NCBI GenBank assembly: GCA_021852345.1
Contig: JAJZNL010000054.1
Location: forward strand, 1 to 40,228
From: Actinomycetes bacterium
GTDB taxonomy: Bacteria > Actinomycetota > Acidimicrobiia > Acidimicrobiales > JABEUL01
Direction of reading: 5' to 3'
DNA: 40,228 nt
Each line of letters begins with the position of its first letter. The first letter of the stretch is position 1. This document shows positions 9,023-18,785 of the stretch, in pieces. Below the pieces are notes generated by a model. The model was given only the letters and a program-made list of their open reading frames with translations. It searched no databases and was not told where the DNA came from. The position numbers were made by a program, and so were the translations under genes.

Positions 9023-11270
9023 TTGGGTCTCCTGGCGTTTCAGGCGGCATTAAACCTTCTCCAGTCGAATTAGGAGTGGGAGTATTTTGAAGCGTCTTGG
9101 GCAAAGAAAACCCTGGAGTTGAACCTGAAGCCCCAGAGGACGTATCTGCGAAGGCTGTTACGGTTGAAGCGACCGACGCTGTATAAAAAAATATTCCCAA
9201 TCCACCAAGTATGACAGACAACCACCCAAGCATGTCGCCTTGTGACGTTGTGGCAGCACCGATTCCCAATCCCGCTAGTCCCGTAATAAGGGAAACGCTA
9301 CCTCCCAGCAAATCAGTAAACTCGCCCACGCCCGTAGCTAGTGATACAACGCCCAGAAGTATGCCGGCATTTGCCCAAGTAAAAACCGCAAACGGGGGTG
9401 GGGGCGGAACGAAAAAAGGATGAGTAGCAACTTGTGGAGACATTACCAAGGGGAATTCCGGCGACCACGACGAAGCTGACAACGGGTACCAGCTGCCGAC
9501 GGCTACGCAAGTTGAAACGGTCGGACACGATATCGAATTTAATCTGGGTCCGAATTTAGGATTAGGTCCTTCTCCAGCAAGACCTACCTTCCAATTGGAA
9601 GCGTTAGGTATTGTTTCAAGAATTTGTGTCGAGGTGCAGACCGTATCGTAGGCACACATAAATTGTTTTGTGCTGACGCCGAAGCAGTGACCTGAAACGG
9701 GGCAAGAAATGTTTCCGCTCATCTTTCCTGATGTTCCTTGAGAAGATACGTCTGGATACCAGTTCGTTCCGTTGTTGGTATTGGCGAGAGCCGGCCAAAA
9801 TGGCCATGAAACTTCACAAGATGAGGTCGTTGTCCCTGGAGCGCATCCGACCCCCGTCAAACCTCCAAATTCAAGCGGTCCGTCCACTGTAGACATCCAC
9901 GGTTGTAATGCCGTATTCGCATGTGGTGCGGGATTCGGGCTATCCGCTCCAACCTGTTGATCCCGATGCCAGGTTGCTCCAAAGTTTGTGGTGGCTAGTA
10001 TAATTGCGCTTTGCGTCACTCCCGATTGACCAGTTGCTCGACCTACTGCAACACAATCCGTCACATTCGAACAGGAAATGTCGGCCAAAAGGTTTGACTG
10101 AGAGCTTAAATAGTTAACGCTCCCAACTTTTAGTTTGTTCTCGTTTCCAGTTGTAAAAATTGTTAAGGGAACCGTGAATGCAGAGCTTTGTGAATTTAGG
10201 CCGTTGGCGTTTCCAGTGGCAATACAGTTGGTGAGATTAGGGCATGTTACTGCAGTAAAACTCCCGTTAACGTATCGGTTTGATAGAGGTAGGGATTTCG
10301 CCGTCCAATTTTCCCCACTGTTGGTCATTAGCAAGGCCATGGGAGATGTCAAGTTGCCCGAACTGGAATTAAAACCTACAAATATACATGTTGACATAAT
10401 CGGACAGGATATAGCCGAAATCGAAAATGGGATCCCCGTACGGACCACCCCCAAACGAAGGGGAGTAACCTGTTCTATGGATGCAACAAACGTACCTCCT
10501 TCGATAGTACCGATCGGTTTCTTGCTATTCGGCATCGTAAGCGGGACGTAAATAGGAGCTGTACCCGTCAAGCTCGGTGATGTAGATGATGAACCTGATA
10601 TTGCTTTGTTTTCGGTTTGATGTGGTACTGGAACCGTATTTTTTGAGGTGCCTACCGCCCAACAGGACGGGCCATTGACGCAAGACACTAATGAAAGACC
10701 CGTATTTACGTAAGCGTTGGCAGCATTTGAAGTTCCCCACTTGGGCGGTATCACCAGAATAGTTTCTGAAGCCGTAGCAGCCGTAGGGCCGCTAGCTGCG
10801 GGTGAACTTACCGACGGTCCAACTGCTTCAATTGTCACGGTGACCTTTGTTGCAAATGAAGCACCGATTGGAATAGCAGGAATCCCAGTTATCTCAGATG
10901 TAATAGTAGTCCCAGAAGTTACGCAAGTGATTGCTGGTTTAATGGTCAGACCTTTTGGCAGATCGGTTGCTACCCATCTATAGCAGCCGGCAATTCCGTT
11001 TGCGGTTGCGGTAATCGGTTCATTAAATAAGACGTCAGCAGTCACAGTCGACGGTACCGTAAGAGAAAACGTGAGTTGAGTTGGTTGCGTTTTTATCGTA
11101 GCCCCAAAGGATGATTTAGTGAAACCGAGTAATCCTAGAGTCAACCAAAGGCACATTAGAGTCGAACGAATCCAACGACCCTTAAATGATCTGCTTAAAG
11201 TGCTTGACCTTGTTCGAACCCGATGATTAAATTGATCAGATTTATTCGAACGTCGAATCGCGCTTCTCAT
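9015..11270 (-). CDS. Secreted seven-repeat propeller-like protein with C-terminal membrane segment
   Basis: 751 residues from the ATG at 11270; an in-frame TTG at 11306 would add 12. Numbers here follow the longer form. A basic leader and hydrophobic core (50-62, ending SFGA) form a signal peptide. An Ig-like domain resembling He_PIG follows (about 74-185; LPKGLTI...TGIPA). The main part carries seven cysteine-pair units near residues 208, 300, 354, 411, 487, 534 and 593, most of the form SC-x5-C-VAVG. Asp-box-like segments (NSGENW, NFGATW, NNGTNW) lie between some of them. This points to a seven-bladed beta-propeller. A proline stretch (634-638) leads to about three hydrophobic helices (640-718) and a Pro/Ser/Thr tail. 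Such CVAVG-repeat proteins are common in actinobacteria but lack a known job. It is followed by the overlapping small membrane protein, and diverges from the ABC importer. Confidence 0.78.
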   Translation of the reverse strand: MRSAIRRSNKSDQFNHRVRTRSSTLSRSFKGRWIRSTLMCLWLTLGLLGFTKSSFGATIKTQPTQLTFSLTVPSTVTADVLFNEPITATANGIAGCYRWVATDLPKGLTIKPAITCVTSGTTITSEITGIPAIPIGASFATKVTVTIEAVGPSVSSPAASGPTAATASETILVIPPKWGTSNAANAYVNTGLSLVSCVNGPSCWAVGTSKNTVPVPHQTENKAISGSSSTSPSLTGTAPIYVPLTMPNSKKPIGTIEGGTFVASIEQVTPLRLGVVRTGIPFSISAISCPIMSTCIFVGFNSSSGNLTSPMALLMTNSGENWTAKSLPLSNRYVNGSFTAVTCPNLTNCIATGNANGLNSQSSAFTVPLTIFTTGNENKLKVGSVNYLSSQSNLLADISCSNVTDCVAVGRATGQSGVTQSAIILATTNFGATWHRDQQVGADSPNPAPHANTALQPWMSTVDGPLEFGGLTGVGCAPGTTTSSCEVSWPFWPALANTNNGTNWYPDVSSQGTSGKMSGNISCPVSGHCFGVSTKQFMCAYDTVCTSTQILETIPNASNWKVGLAGEGPNPKFGPRLNSISCPTVSTCVAVGSWYPLSASSWSPEFPLVMSPQVATHPFFVPPPPPFAVFTWANAGILLGVVSLATGVGEFTDLLGGSVSLITGLAGLGIGAATTSQGDMLGWLSVILGGLGIFFYTASVASTVTAFADTSSGASGSTPGFSLPKTLQNTPTPNSTGEGLMPPETPGDPSE
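9029..9033 (-). promoter_or_regulatory. Strong Shine-Dalgarno inside the end of the upstream gene
   Basis: On the minus strand AGGAG lies 6 nt before the GTG at 9022, within the last codons of the 763-codon frame. It is one of few clear ribosome sites here. It decides this non-ATG start and supports translational coupling across the 8-nt overlap. Confidence 0.75.
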
Positions 11271-11306
11271 ATCAATTACTTTAGCTAATGAACTTTCGAG
11301 GATCAA

Positions 11307-12003
11307 ATAACAAGTACAATTTCCGTTTCTAAATTAGGGCTAGCTAAATACCTAAGGTCGATTTGATAAAAACCAGCAAGCAGGAATCCAACCTATCCAT
11401 AGATTGCAATTTATATTGAAATTCAAAGATCGCGAAATGTAAAAAATATGAACATAGAGTCTCTGTTGTAGTTATTACAATTTGCCAACTAGCTCAACGA
11501 GAAAGTTAACCATCTTGGAATAATTAACAGCTGCAGAAATTTGTAATTGCTTTAAGTCGATAGCAACTGGCAGACTTGCCCGAAGCGTTTATAAATCTAC
11601 GATCTTGATGAAGGTTACCCACAGAAGATGATTTGAAATCTAATTGTTTAGTTAGTATCATTGGTGGGTGAAAGTTATTTAGGCCTTAACTCAAACTTTG
11701 GATATAAGTGACGCATCAGTAAATCGACATCAAAGCCGATAGTATTTTTAGTTAAACATTAAACGAATCTTTAAGCATGCTTTTTGAATAAACGAAAATA
11801 TGTAAAAATAACAATAGGCGTCTTGTGGTTTACCGGAGGAATTATTTTATTGTGATGCGAGTACATATCCGAAGGAACTATTTGAATTATATTTATAGAT
11901 GAAGAAACTATTTTTATCGTTTTAATTTTTAATTTAGCTGTGTATCGATTAATTCTACGGTTGCTGTAGATCGAATTTATTATCAATAAATTAATAGGAC
12001 GTT
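11307..12003. other. Divergent intergenic region, about 700 bp
   Basis: It separates the minus-strand propeller operon from the plus-strand importer and should hold promoters for both. No convincing hexamer pair was picked out. An AGGA at 11996-11999 lies 4 nt before the GTG start of the binding protein. A minus-strand frame at 11771-11986 is I/K/N/S-rich, as random AT-rich DNA gives, and is not called. Confidence 0.45.
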
Positions 12004-13575
12004 GTGACTAAGATAGACAAATTAAATACAATTAAAAGAAGCGCGCTAAGCTATTGGCCGATTTTGGTTATTGCTATGGCAGGTGCTTTAATGGTTTCAT
12101 TATTCCCTTCTGTCTCTTCTTCAACCAATCAAGCAAGTGTCGACCTTAAATTACTCGGAACTTCTATGGCCAATAGGCCGGGAATTACGGTAAGCGGAAT
12201 TGATTGCCTTCCAAAAGTGCGGCAATTTACATGGAGCAAATATGCTCCCATGTGCGAGCCCAAGTTTACCGGCAATAACGGCGGAGCTACAAGTTGGGGC
12301 GTTACTAAATCAACCATTTACATTACTTACAGGGAGCCAAATACTTCTGGTGCGCAGTTTTTTGCCAATCTGTTTGGCTCCGATTTTGGTACCGATCAAC
12401 AAGCGTTAAATACGATGCAAACTTACATCAGATTTTTTAACTCTCAATTCGAATTGTATGGACGAAAGGTGGTGTTGGTACCTTTTGCCGGTAAAGGCGA
12501 TTTTATGAATGAATTGCAAGGACAAGGTCTAGAGCAGGCTAAAGAAGATGCAATAACCGCAAAATCACTGCATGCATTTGCGGACATATCTCTCCTGTCT
12601 TCAACTCAAATTTATGACCAATATTTAGCTGATCAGGGAATCATAGCAATAGGTGCGATCGCACAGCCTACAAGTTGGTTTAAGGCCTATGCTCCATATG
12701 AATATACGCCGTTGCAAACTTGTGATACCGGAGTTCGTGCTCTGGCCGTCGGGATTGGGCGTGCATTTGCGAATTTGCCGGCAATATTTGCTGGAAATCC
12801 CACTTTTCAAAAAGAAAAAAGGGTGTTTGGTTTAATCTATCCGGAAAATCCAACTTATGCATCCTGCGGCCAGCTCCTGCAAACTTTACTCGCCAAAGAA
12901 TATAATGTCAGCATAAAGAAGACAATCGTTTATTCAATGTCCATCTCGCAGGAGCCAGGCGAAGCGCAGAGCGCTATCGATCAGATGAAGGTTAACGGAG
13001 TCACTACAATTTTATGCGGTTGTGATCCAATATTTCCCATGTTCTTGTCTGGAGATGCGACCGTTCAGAACTATTACCCCGAATGGTTAGCTTTAAACTT
13101 TGAAGACGGCTTCACTCAATTTAACGCGAAAACCGAATGGGCGCATGCAATTTCCACAGGATCCATCTTTCCTCCCAAGACGCAACAGGAGGCCTATAAG
13201 GTCTTTAAAATGGCGGATCCCAGTGGGCAACCGAGTCCGCAATTCGCCGCAATTTATGAACCGCTAATGCTTTTTTTTGATGCATTGCAAGCGGCGGGTC
13301 CCGAGTTGAATCCATTGACTTTTCAAGCTGGATTCTTTAGATTGCCTCCGTCTTTGCCGGGGGGAAATTATGGTCAATGGAAATTTGGTCCAAATACGTA
13401 TTCTCCTTTGTCGAGTTACACTATTTTGTATTGGGATGAGCAAGCTAGAAGTCCGCAAGACGGTAAATTGGGAACCTATGTAGCATGCAATAACGGCAAA
13501 ATATACTCTCTTTCGGTTAAGGGTGCAGAAGAACTGCCGAATCATAAACAGCTGGATTGTTTTGGGAAAAAATAG
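12004..13575 (+). CDS. Membrane-tethered substrate-binding protein of a Liv-type ABC importer
   Basis: 523 residues with a GTG start. One hydrophobic helix (about 19-37) with no lipobox cysteine right after it suggests the protein is tethered by an uncleaved or late-cleaved signal helix. A cysteine pair (C68, C84) precedes NNGGATSWGV, a pattern found in binding proteins of the branched-chain amino acid class in Acidimicrobiia-type actinobacteria. The type-1 periplasmic-binding fold follows: an N-lobe ending in ligand-site candidates (SLLSSTQIYDQ) and a C-lobe from about 265 (RVFGLIYPEN...). The gene ends 35 nt before the fused transporter gene, so they are very likely co-transcribed. Known ligands of the class include leucine-type amino acids, amides and urea; the ligand here is not predictable from the sequence. 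Confidence 0.88.
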   Translation: MTKIDKLNTIKRSALSYWPILVIAMAGALMVSLFPSVSSSTNQASVDLKLLGTSMANRPGITVSGIDCLPKVRQFTWSKYAPMCEPKFTGNNGGATSWGVTKSTIYITYREPNTSGAQFFANLFGSDFGTDQQALNTMQTYIRFFNSQFELYGRKVVLVPFAGKGDFMNELQGQGLEQAKEDAITAKSLHAFADISLLSSTQIYDQYLADQGIIAIGAIAQPTSWFKAYAPYEYTPLQTCDTGVRALAVGIGRAFANLPAIFAGNPTFQKEKRVFGLIYPENPTYASCGQLLQTLLAKEYNVSIKKTIVYSMSISQEPGEAQSAIDQMKVNGVTTILCGCDPIFPMFLSGDATVQNYYPEWLALNFEDGFTQFNAKTEWAHAISTGSIFPPKTQQEAYKVFKMADPSGQPSPQFAAIYEPLMLFFDALQAAGPELNPLTFQAGFFRLPPSLPGGNYGQWKFGPNTYSPLSSYTILYWDEQARSPQDGKLGTYVACNNGKIYSLSVKGAEELPNHKQLDCFGKK

Positions 13576-13610
13576 ATGATTGCTGAACAACGACATTATT
13601 CCTATCTATT

Positions 13611-16600
13611 ATGTTGATTAAAACTATTAAAAATAACAGCATATTCGTTTTGTTTGCGATTATGATACTGGGAATTATCGTGCTGCTTGCACTTCCCGGC
13701 GGCATATCTCTTGGCGTAGTGTTACTTGGGGGTGTTAACGGTGCCTTATATGCACTTACCGCACTGGGACTCGTTTTAATATATCGGAGTCAAAAAATAA
13801 TTAATTTTGCTCAGGCACAGATGGGTGCCCTTGCCGTAGCTGTTGCGGTCGTAATGGTCGAATTAAATCACATGAACTATTTTTTGGCGTTATTAATTGG
13901 TTTGGTTGTAGCGATTGTGACTGGAGCCATAGTCCACTTAATTGTGCAATGGAGATTCAAGGAATCATCTCGTATGATTCTGACTGTCGCCACACTTGGT
14001 ATTGCCCAAGTTATAGGAGCAATGGAGGTCGGTTTCCCTTATCTGTTTTCTCGTCAGCCGGCGATAGCGATAAGTTCGTTTTCAACTCCGTTTAACTTTA
14101 AATTTAAGGTATCGGGAATCTTATTTACCGGAGATTATGTCGTGGCAGTGTTAGCTGCGGCTGTCTGTCTTGTCGGACTTTGGATATTTTTGGAAAAGAC
14201 TAGATGGGGAATGGCCTTTCGTGCATACGCCGACTCTCGTGATCGGACAAGGCTGCTCGGTATAAAGGTATCTAGAATATCGTTGCTAACGTGGACTGTC
14301 GCTGCGGGTCTATCTGCAGTTGCGGCTATGGCCGCGGCACCGGCTTCCATGGGAAATCCGCCGGATGTTACTGCAATTGCTGGACCGACAATTTTACTGG
14401 CTCCATTGGCTGCAGCCGTGGTCGGAAGAATGGATAAATTGTTCACGACGGTTGCGGCTGCAATATTGTTGGGTATATTTCAAGAAGCGATATTCTGGTC
14501 TTACCCAAGGTCTTCTGCGGTCGATTTAGGATTTCTGGTAATTATATTTATATCGCTCTTAATTCAACCTCCTTCCGTGGAGCGCGAAGCCGCAACATCT
14601 GGAAGCTTTATTGACGTTAGGACAGTGAGAGCAATTCCCAGTAAGCTTCTGGAGTTGAAGGAAGTAAAGATATTTCGTACATGTATATTCTTTGTTGTAG
14701 TGGTCTTGGCGGTAATAGTTCCACCCATCATGGGACAGAGTTTTTCGCTGCCAGCAGCTTATGCCGTTATTTATGCGATTATGACGGTTTCTTTGGTGTT
14801 ATTATCGGGTTGGGCTGGTCAAATAAGTCTGGGACAAAGCGGATTTGCTGGTGTCGGCGCGGCAATAGTGGGAATGTTTTTAGCTCATTCGCACGTTGAT
14901 CTGTTTGTTGCATTAGTGATATCGGCGGTGGTGGGTGCGGTCGTAGCCGTATTAATTGGGCTTCCGGCACTTAGAATCCCTGGTTTGTTTCTGTCTGTAA
15001 TAACATTGGCATTTGCGATAGTGGTGGATGATTATTTTCTTAACGGAACGGATTTTCCCTTTTGGAACCCCGATTTCGTTCCAGCCACAAGAGTATTTGG
15101 TAAATTTACGACTTCAAATTCGGTAGTACTTTATGAAGTCTCTTTGGGGGTCTTGGCAGTCCTCTTAATTCTGATTTTCAATCTGAGTAAATCTAGAATA
15201 AAACGTACTTTAATCGGGATCAGAGACAATGAATATTCGGCAGCCGCTTTTGGAATATCACGTTATAAATCTACAATCGGCGCTTTTGCGATTTCTGGGG
15301 CTTTAGCCGGAGTGGCCGGGGGCTTGATAATTGTTCTGCAACAGGGTTCGGGATTTGAGGGTCTTAACCCCGAATTATCTTTCACTATATTTATCGGTGT
15401 CGTAATCGGTGGATTGGGATCGATTACCGGTGGTATCTTGGGTGCAGCATTTCTTGGATTGACCCAGTACTATCTTTCGGGAACCATCGCTATCGTCATA
15501 CAGGGTTTCGTGTTGATTTTGGTTTTAATGTTTTTCCCTGAAGGCATAGGTGGAATATTCACTTGGATAAGAAACTTTATAATAAGGGCAATTGCTCGTT
15601 ACAAGCACATTGATTTAAATCGAATAGATGAACTAAATTCAGACGTTAAAAAAGATAATTTGAAAGAAACCTTTGAGCGAGGATTAGCCGCAAAACTTGA
15701 AATGTCCGATGCGGAGGTCGAAATTCGTAAGTTTACTGGAGTCAGCCAAGAATCAAAGGACTTTTCAAGGCCAATTTTGAAATTAAAAGGAATAAATGCC
15801 AGCTATTCCAAGCTTAAAATATTGAATGAAATCGGTTTTGAAGTACCTTTTGGTCATATTTACGGGTTGTTGGGTACTAATGGAGCTGGTAAGTCTACAG
15901 TTCTCAGAGTGGTGTCAGGTCTCATGAGAAGTGATTCGGGAGAGGTGGTGTTTGACGGGGAAGACATTACTAAACTCAAGACCGAAGAACTCGTTCGTAG
16001 GGGTATTTCAATGGCTCCTGGCGGTAAGGGAGTTTTTGGTTCCCTTACCGTTAAAGAAAATTTGGCTCTCGCAACTTGGCTCTACCAAAAAGACAAAGAA
16101 TTCATTGATGCTCAATATAAAAAGATATTTGATCTCTTTCCCGCCTTAGAGAGCAGAATGAATCTACAGGCTAGGTTGCTATCGGGCGGGGAGAGGCAGA
16201 TGCTAACGATTGCGATGAATTTGTTTTTAAAGCCGAGACTCCTTTTGATTGACGAATTGTCATTGGGACTTGCACCATTGGTTATTTCCCATGTTGTGGA
16301 TGCCCTAAAGAAATTGGTCGAATCTGGAATTACCGTCGTTATCGTAGAGCAATCTCTTAATTTGGCAACGTCATTAGTGGACTCGTGTGTCTATCTGGAA
16401 AGAGGGGTGGTAACTTACAGCGGTATTCCTGATCAACTGCTACGAGATGACGGAATTGTGCGTTCGGTATTTCTAGAGAAAGCCATAAAAACTGTAGGCG
16501 ATGAATCGGATCCACATATCTATAAAAATAATAAAATAGGACTTTCGGATAAAAGCATTCTGACGCAACCGGAGACTGTATTAAGTATAAATGGGATAAC

Positions 16601-17360
16601 GAAGACTTACGGTGGAATTAGCGCTATAAGTGACGTAAACATAGATGTGCATGACGGAGAAATTCACGGATTAATCGGTGCCAACGGCGCCGGCAAGACC
16701 ACACTGCTTGACATCTGTACCGGTATCATTCAGCCGTCGTACGGACATATTACTTACCGAGGGGCCGACATCACAAAGCTAGCCTCCTATAGACGAGCAG
16801 AAATTGGATTGGGTAGAGTCTTTCAGCATGCATACCTGTTCCCGACCTTGACCGTCAAGGAGACAATCTATTTGGCTCACGAAAGACACATATCTACGAA
16901 AGATGTATTTGCTCCGATGTTTAGAATTCCTACCTATTCGAAAATTGAAAAATTAGTTAAGCAAAGCACTGATGAAATTATAGATAAGTTTAATTTGGAA
17001 GACTTTTCTGAAGCTTTAATCTCGGAATTGTCTACCGGCACGAAACGGGTAGTTGAATTAGCCTGCCTGTTTGCGAATAGACCAAGTTTTGTCTTTTTGG
17101 ACGAGCCGTCATCGGGACTGGCTCAAAAAGAAACTGAAGCTTTGGGCGAGCTAATTTTAGATATTCACAAGGAGCTTGGTGTTTCTATGCTGATAATCGA
17201 GCACGATATTCCAATGATTGCTAGGATCAGTAATCGGCTGACATGTTTGGATATCGGTCAGGTGATTGCAGAAGGTACTCCAGGAGAGGTTCTCGGAGAT
17301 CAAAACGTTATTGAGGCGTTCTTGGGAACTAATGAAGTTGCGATTAACAGGTCAAATTAA
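13611..17360 (+). CDS. livHMFG: Four-domain fused Liv-type ABC transporter (LivH-LivM-LivF-LivG)
   Basis: 1249 residues in one uninterrupted frame. Residues 1-330 are a LivH-type permease (INFAQAQMGA near 62; coupling segment RTRLLGIKV near 210). Residues 345-655 are a LivM-type permease (WAGQISLGQSGF near 400; coupling segment IRDNEYSAAAFGI near 535). A charged linker of about 65 residues leads to a LivF-type ATPase: Walker A GTNGAGKST 755-763, signature LSGGE 857-861, Walker B acidic pair D881/E882, then LSLGLAP. A second linker leads to a LivG-type ATPase: Walker A GANGAGKTT 1023-1031, signature LSTGT 1140-1144, D1164/E1165. The order is permease-permease-LivF-LivG. Usually these are separate genes, and partial fusions are more usual than a single chain with all four. 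The second signature deviates from LSGGQ, so the two ATP sites may be unequal. It takes substrate from the upstream tethered binding protein. Confidence 0.9.
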   Translation: MLIKTIKNNSIFVLFAIMILGIIVLLALPGGISLGVVLLGGVNGALYALTALGLVLIYRSQKIINFAQAQMGALAVAVAVVMVELNHMNYFLALLIGLVVAIVTGAIVHLIVQWRFKESSRMILTVATLGIAQVIGAMEVGFPYLFSRQPAIAISSFSTPFNFKFKVSGILFTGDYVVAVLAAAVCLVGLWIFLEKTRWGMAFRAYADSRDRTRLLGIKVSRISLLTWTVAAGLSAVAAMAAAPASMGNPPDVTAIAGPTILLAPLAAAVVGRMDKLFTTVAAAILLGIFQEAIFWSYPRSSAVDLGFLVIIFISLLIQPPSVEREAATSGSFIDVRTVRAIPSKLLELKEVKIFRTCIFFVVVVLAVIVPPIMGQSFSLPAAYAVIYAIMTVSLVLLSGWAGQISLGQSGFAGVGAAIVGMFLAHSHVDLFVALVISAVVGAVVAVLIGLPALRIPGLFLSVITLAFAIVVDDYFLNGTDFPFWNPDFVPATRVFGKFTTSNSVVLYEVSLGVLAVLLILIFNLSKSRIKRTLIGIRDNEYSAAAFGISRYKSTIGAFAISGALAGVAGGLIIVLQQGSGFEGLNPELSFTIFIGVVIGGLGSITGGILGAAFLGLTQYYLSGTIAIVIQGFVLILVLMFFPEGIGGIFTWIRNFIIRAIARYKHIDLNRIDELNSDVKKDNLKETFERGLAAKLEMSDAEVEIRKFTGVSQESKDFSRPILKLKGINASYSKLKILNEIGFEVPFGHIYGLLGTNGAGKSTVLRVVSGLMRSDSGEVVFDGEDITKLKTEELVRRGISMAPGGKGVFGSLTVKENLALATWLYQKDKEFIDAQYKKIFDLFPALESRMNLQARLLSGGERQMLTIAMNLFLKPRLLLIDELSLGLAPLVISHVVDALKKLVESGITVVIVEQSLNLATSLVDSCVYLERGVVTYSGIPDQLLRDDGIVRSVFLEKAIKTVGDESDPHIYKNNKIGLSDKSILTQPETVLSINGITKTYGGISAISDVNIDVHDGEIHGLIGANGAGKTTLLDICTGIIQPSYGHITYRGADITKLASYRRAEIGLGRVFQHAYLFPTLTVKETIYLAHERHISTKDVFAPMFRIPTYSKIEKLVKQSTDEIIDKFNLEDFSEALISELSTGTKRVVELACLFANRPSFVFLDEPSSGLAQKETEALGELILDIHKELGVSMLIIEHDIPMIARISNRLTCLDIGQVIAEGTPGEVLGDQNVIEAFLGTNEVAINRSN

Positions 17361-17394
17361 GCGATGCCGTATTCTTGCATTAAGCTTTTTTAAG

Positions 17395-17408
17395 TAAGTT
17401 ATAACTTA
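17395..17408. promoter_or_regulatory. Perfect 14-bp palindrome before DUF512
   Basis: TAAGTTATAACTTA is its own reverse complement and is followed by TTTTATT. It lies 35 bp after the transporter stop and 9 bp before the DUF512 ATG. It could be an operator or a weak terminator-like dyad. The stem has no loop and is AT-rich, so termination is doubtful. Confidence 0.35.
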
Positions 17409-17417
17409 TTTTATTCT

Positions 17418-18785
17418 ATGTCCAATATTCGAATTTCAGATGTGACCAAAAACTCGTTAGCCGATGCGGCAGGAATACTGCCGAATGACGAAATAGTGAC
17501 TATTAACGGGATAAAGCCTCGGGATATTCTTGAGTATTCTCAGTTAGTAGACGGCGATATCGTACATTTTTTAATAAAAAGAAAATCAGATGACATTGAA
17601 ATCATAATCAAAAGAGTCAGCTTGGATCCAATAGGGCTGCACATCTCATCGGCTGTTTTCGACAAGATTAGAACCTGCGATAACAAATGCGATTTCTGTT
17701 TTATATACCAATTGCCTAAAAAAATGCGTAAAAGTCTTTACATCAAAGACGACGACTACAGACTTTCTTTTTTATACGGAAACTTTACCACTCTTACCAA
17801 ATTTACCGAAGCAGATCTTGAAAGAGTTGTAACTCAAAAGTTATCGCCAATATTTGTGTCAATTCACTCTACTAATCCATGGATTCGTAAACGGCTATTA
17901 AATAATGACCGAGGGTCGTTTTCACTTTTCTGGCTTTCCCAGCTGTTGGAAAATGGAATCGAAGTTCATGGTCAAATAGTACTTTGTCCAGACATTAATG
18001 ACCAGCATAATTTGGAAGAAACGCTAGAGACGATTCTTTCTGTTTACCAAAAGATTGCATCAGTAGCTGTCGTGCCCTTGGGGGTTAGTCGTTACACGAC
18101 CAATTCGGGAATGCGTAAACAAACTGAAGCCGAAGCAATCGAGACGATAGATATTATTACAAAGTGGCAGAATATCTTTAATAAAGTCGTAGGTAGAAAA
18201 TTAGTTTATGCATCTGACGAGATATTTCTAAATGCTGGCGTACAAATACCTGAGGTTGATTATTACGAAGCACCAGAACAACTTGAAAACGGTATCGGGC
18301 TGGTGGCGAACTTTAAAAAGAGCTTCTTAGACAGAAATTATGAGGCTTTTAATGTCAAAAGCGGTTTCTTTCAATACGTTGATGGTGCGCCCGCAATCGG
18401 CTACAGATCCAAGACTTATGATTTCAATGAACAGGCCGAATTTGATAATAGGCAAACACTAAAAACTGCGGTTTTAACCGGAGGTTACGGTGGGATGTTT
18501 TTGCCAAAGTTGCTCAAGGGCTTGAATTTAAAAAACGTTCACGTAATAACGGTAGACAATGAGTTTTTTGGTGGTAATATAAATGTCGCCGGCCTTTTGA
18601 CTTATACCGATATATTAAAGGCCATTAAAAGTAATCCAAAGTTTGATAGATATCTCATACCGGATTGTGTTTTATCTGACGGTAAATTCTTAGATGATTA
18701 TACGGTTGACGATCTTCCTGCCGGCGTGGAGGTCGTTAAAGCCAACGGATCAGCACTCGCTGAAGCTTTAAATTTTGCTTTATGA
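17418..18785 (+). CDS. DUF512 protein: PDZ plus radical-SAM-like Fe-S protein
   Basis: 455 residues. A PDZ-like domain occupies about residues 3-64 (SLADAAGILPNDEIVTING). Next is a CxxxCxxC cluster (C87, C91, C94), the pattern that binds the 4Fe-4S cluster of radical SAM enzymes. It is followed by QLPKKMRKSLYIKDDDYRLS, strongly typical of DUF512. The C-terminal half is the DUF512 domain (GGYGG near 355, late VVKANG-type motif). The family is widespread in clostridia, cyanobacteria and actinobacteria and often sits beside der. Its reaction is not established. The stop overlaps the der start by 4 nt (ATGA), so the two are translated together, which suggests a link to ribosome assembly or RNA modification (inference). 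No Shine-Dalgarno is seen; the start is chosen because it begins the PDZ domain. Confidence 0.88.
   Translation: MSNIRISDVTKNSLADAAGILPNDEIVTINGIKPRDILEYSQLVDGDIVHFLIKRKSDDIEIIIKRVSLDPIGLHISSAVFDKIRTCDNKCDFCFIYQLPKKMRKSLYIKDDDYRLSFLYGNFTTLTKFTEADLERVVTQKLSPIFVSIHSTNPWIRKRLLNNDRGSFSLFWLSQLLENGIEVHGQIVLCPDINDQHNLEETLETILSVYQKIASVAVVPLGVSRYTTNSGMRKQTEAEAIETIDIITKWQNIFNKVVGRKLVYASDEIFLNAGVQIPEVDYYEAPEQLENGIGLVANFKKSFLDRNYEAFNVKSGFFQYVDGAPAIGYRSKTYDFNEQAEFDNRQTLKTAVLTGGYGGMFLPKLLKGLNLKNVHVITVDNEFFGGNINVAGLLTYTDILKAIKSNPKFDRYLIPDCVLSDGKFLDDYTVDDLPAGVEVVKANGSALAEALNFAL

Noticed and set aside
10135..10551. 138-codon plus-strand frame opposite the propeller-like gene
   Set aside because: It is antisense to a gene with clear repeats, signal peptide and membrane segments, and shows no features of its own.
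11771..11986. 71-codon minus-strand frame in the divergent region
   Set aside because: Composition (I, K, N, S, Y) is what random AT-rich DNA gives, and it would fill the expected promoter space of the importer.
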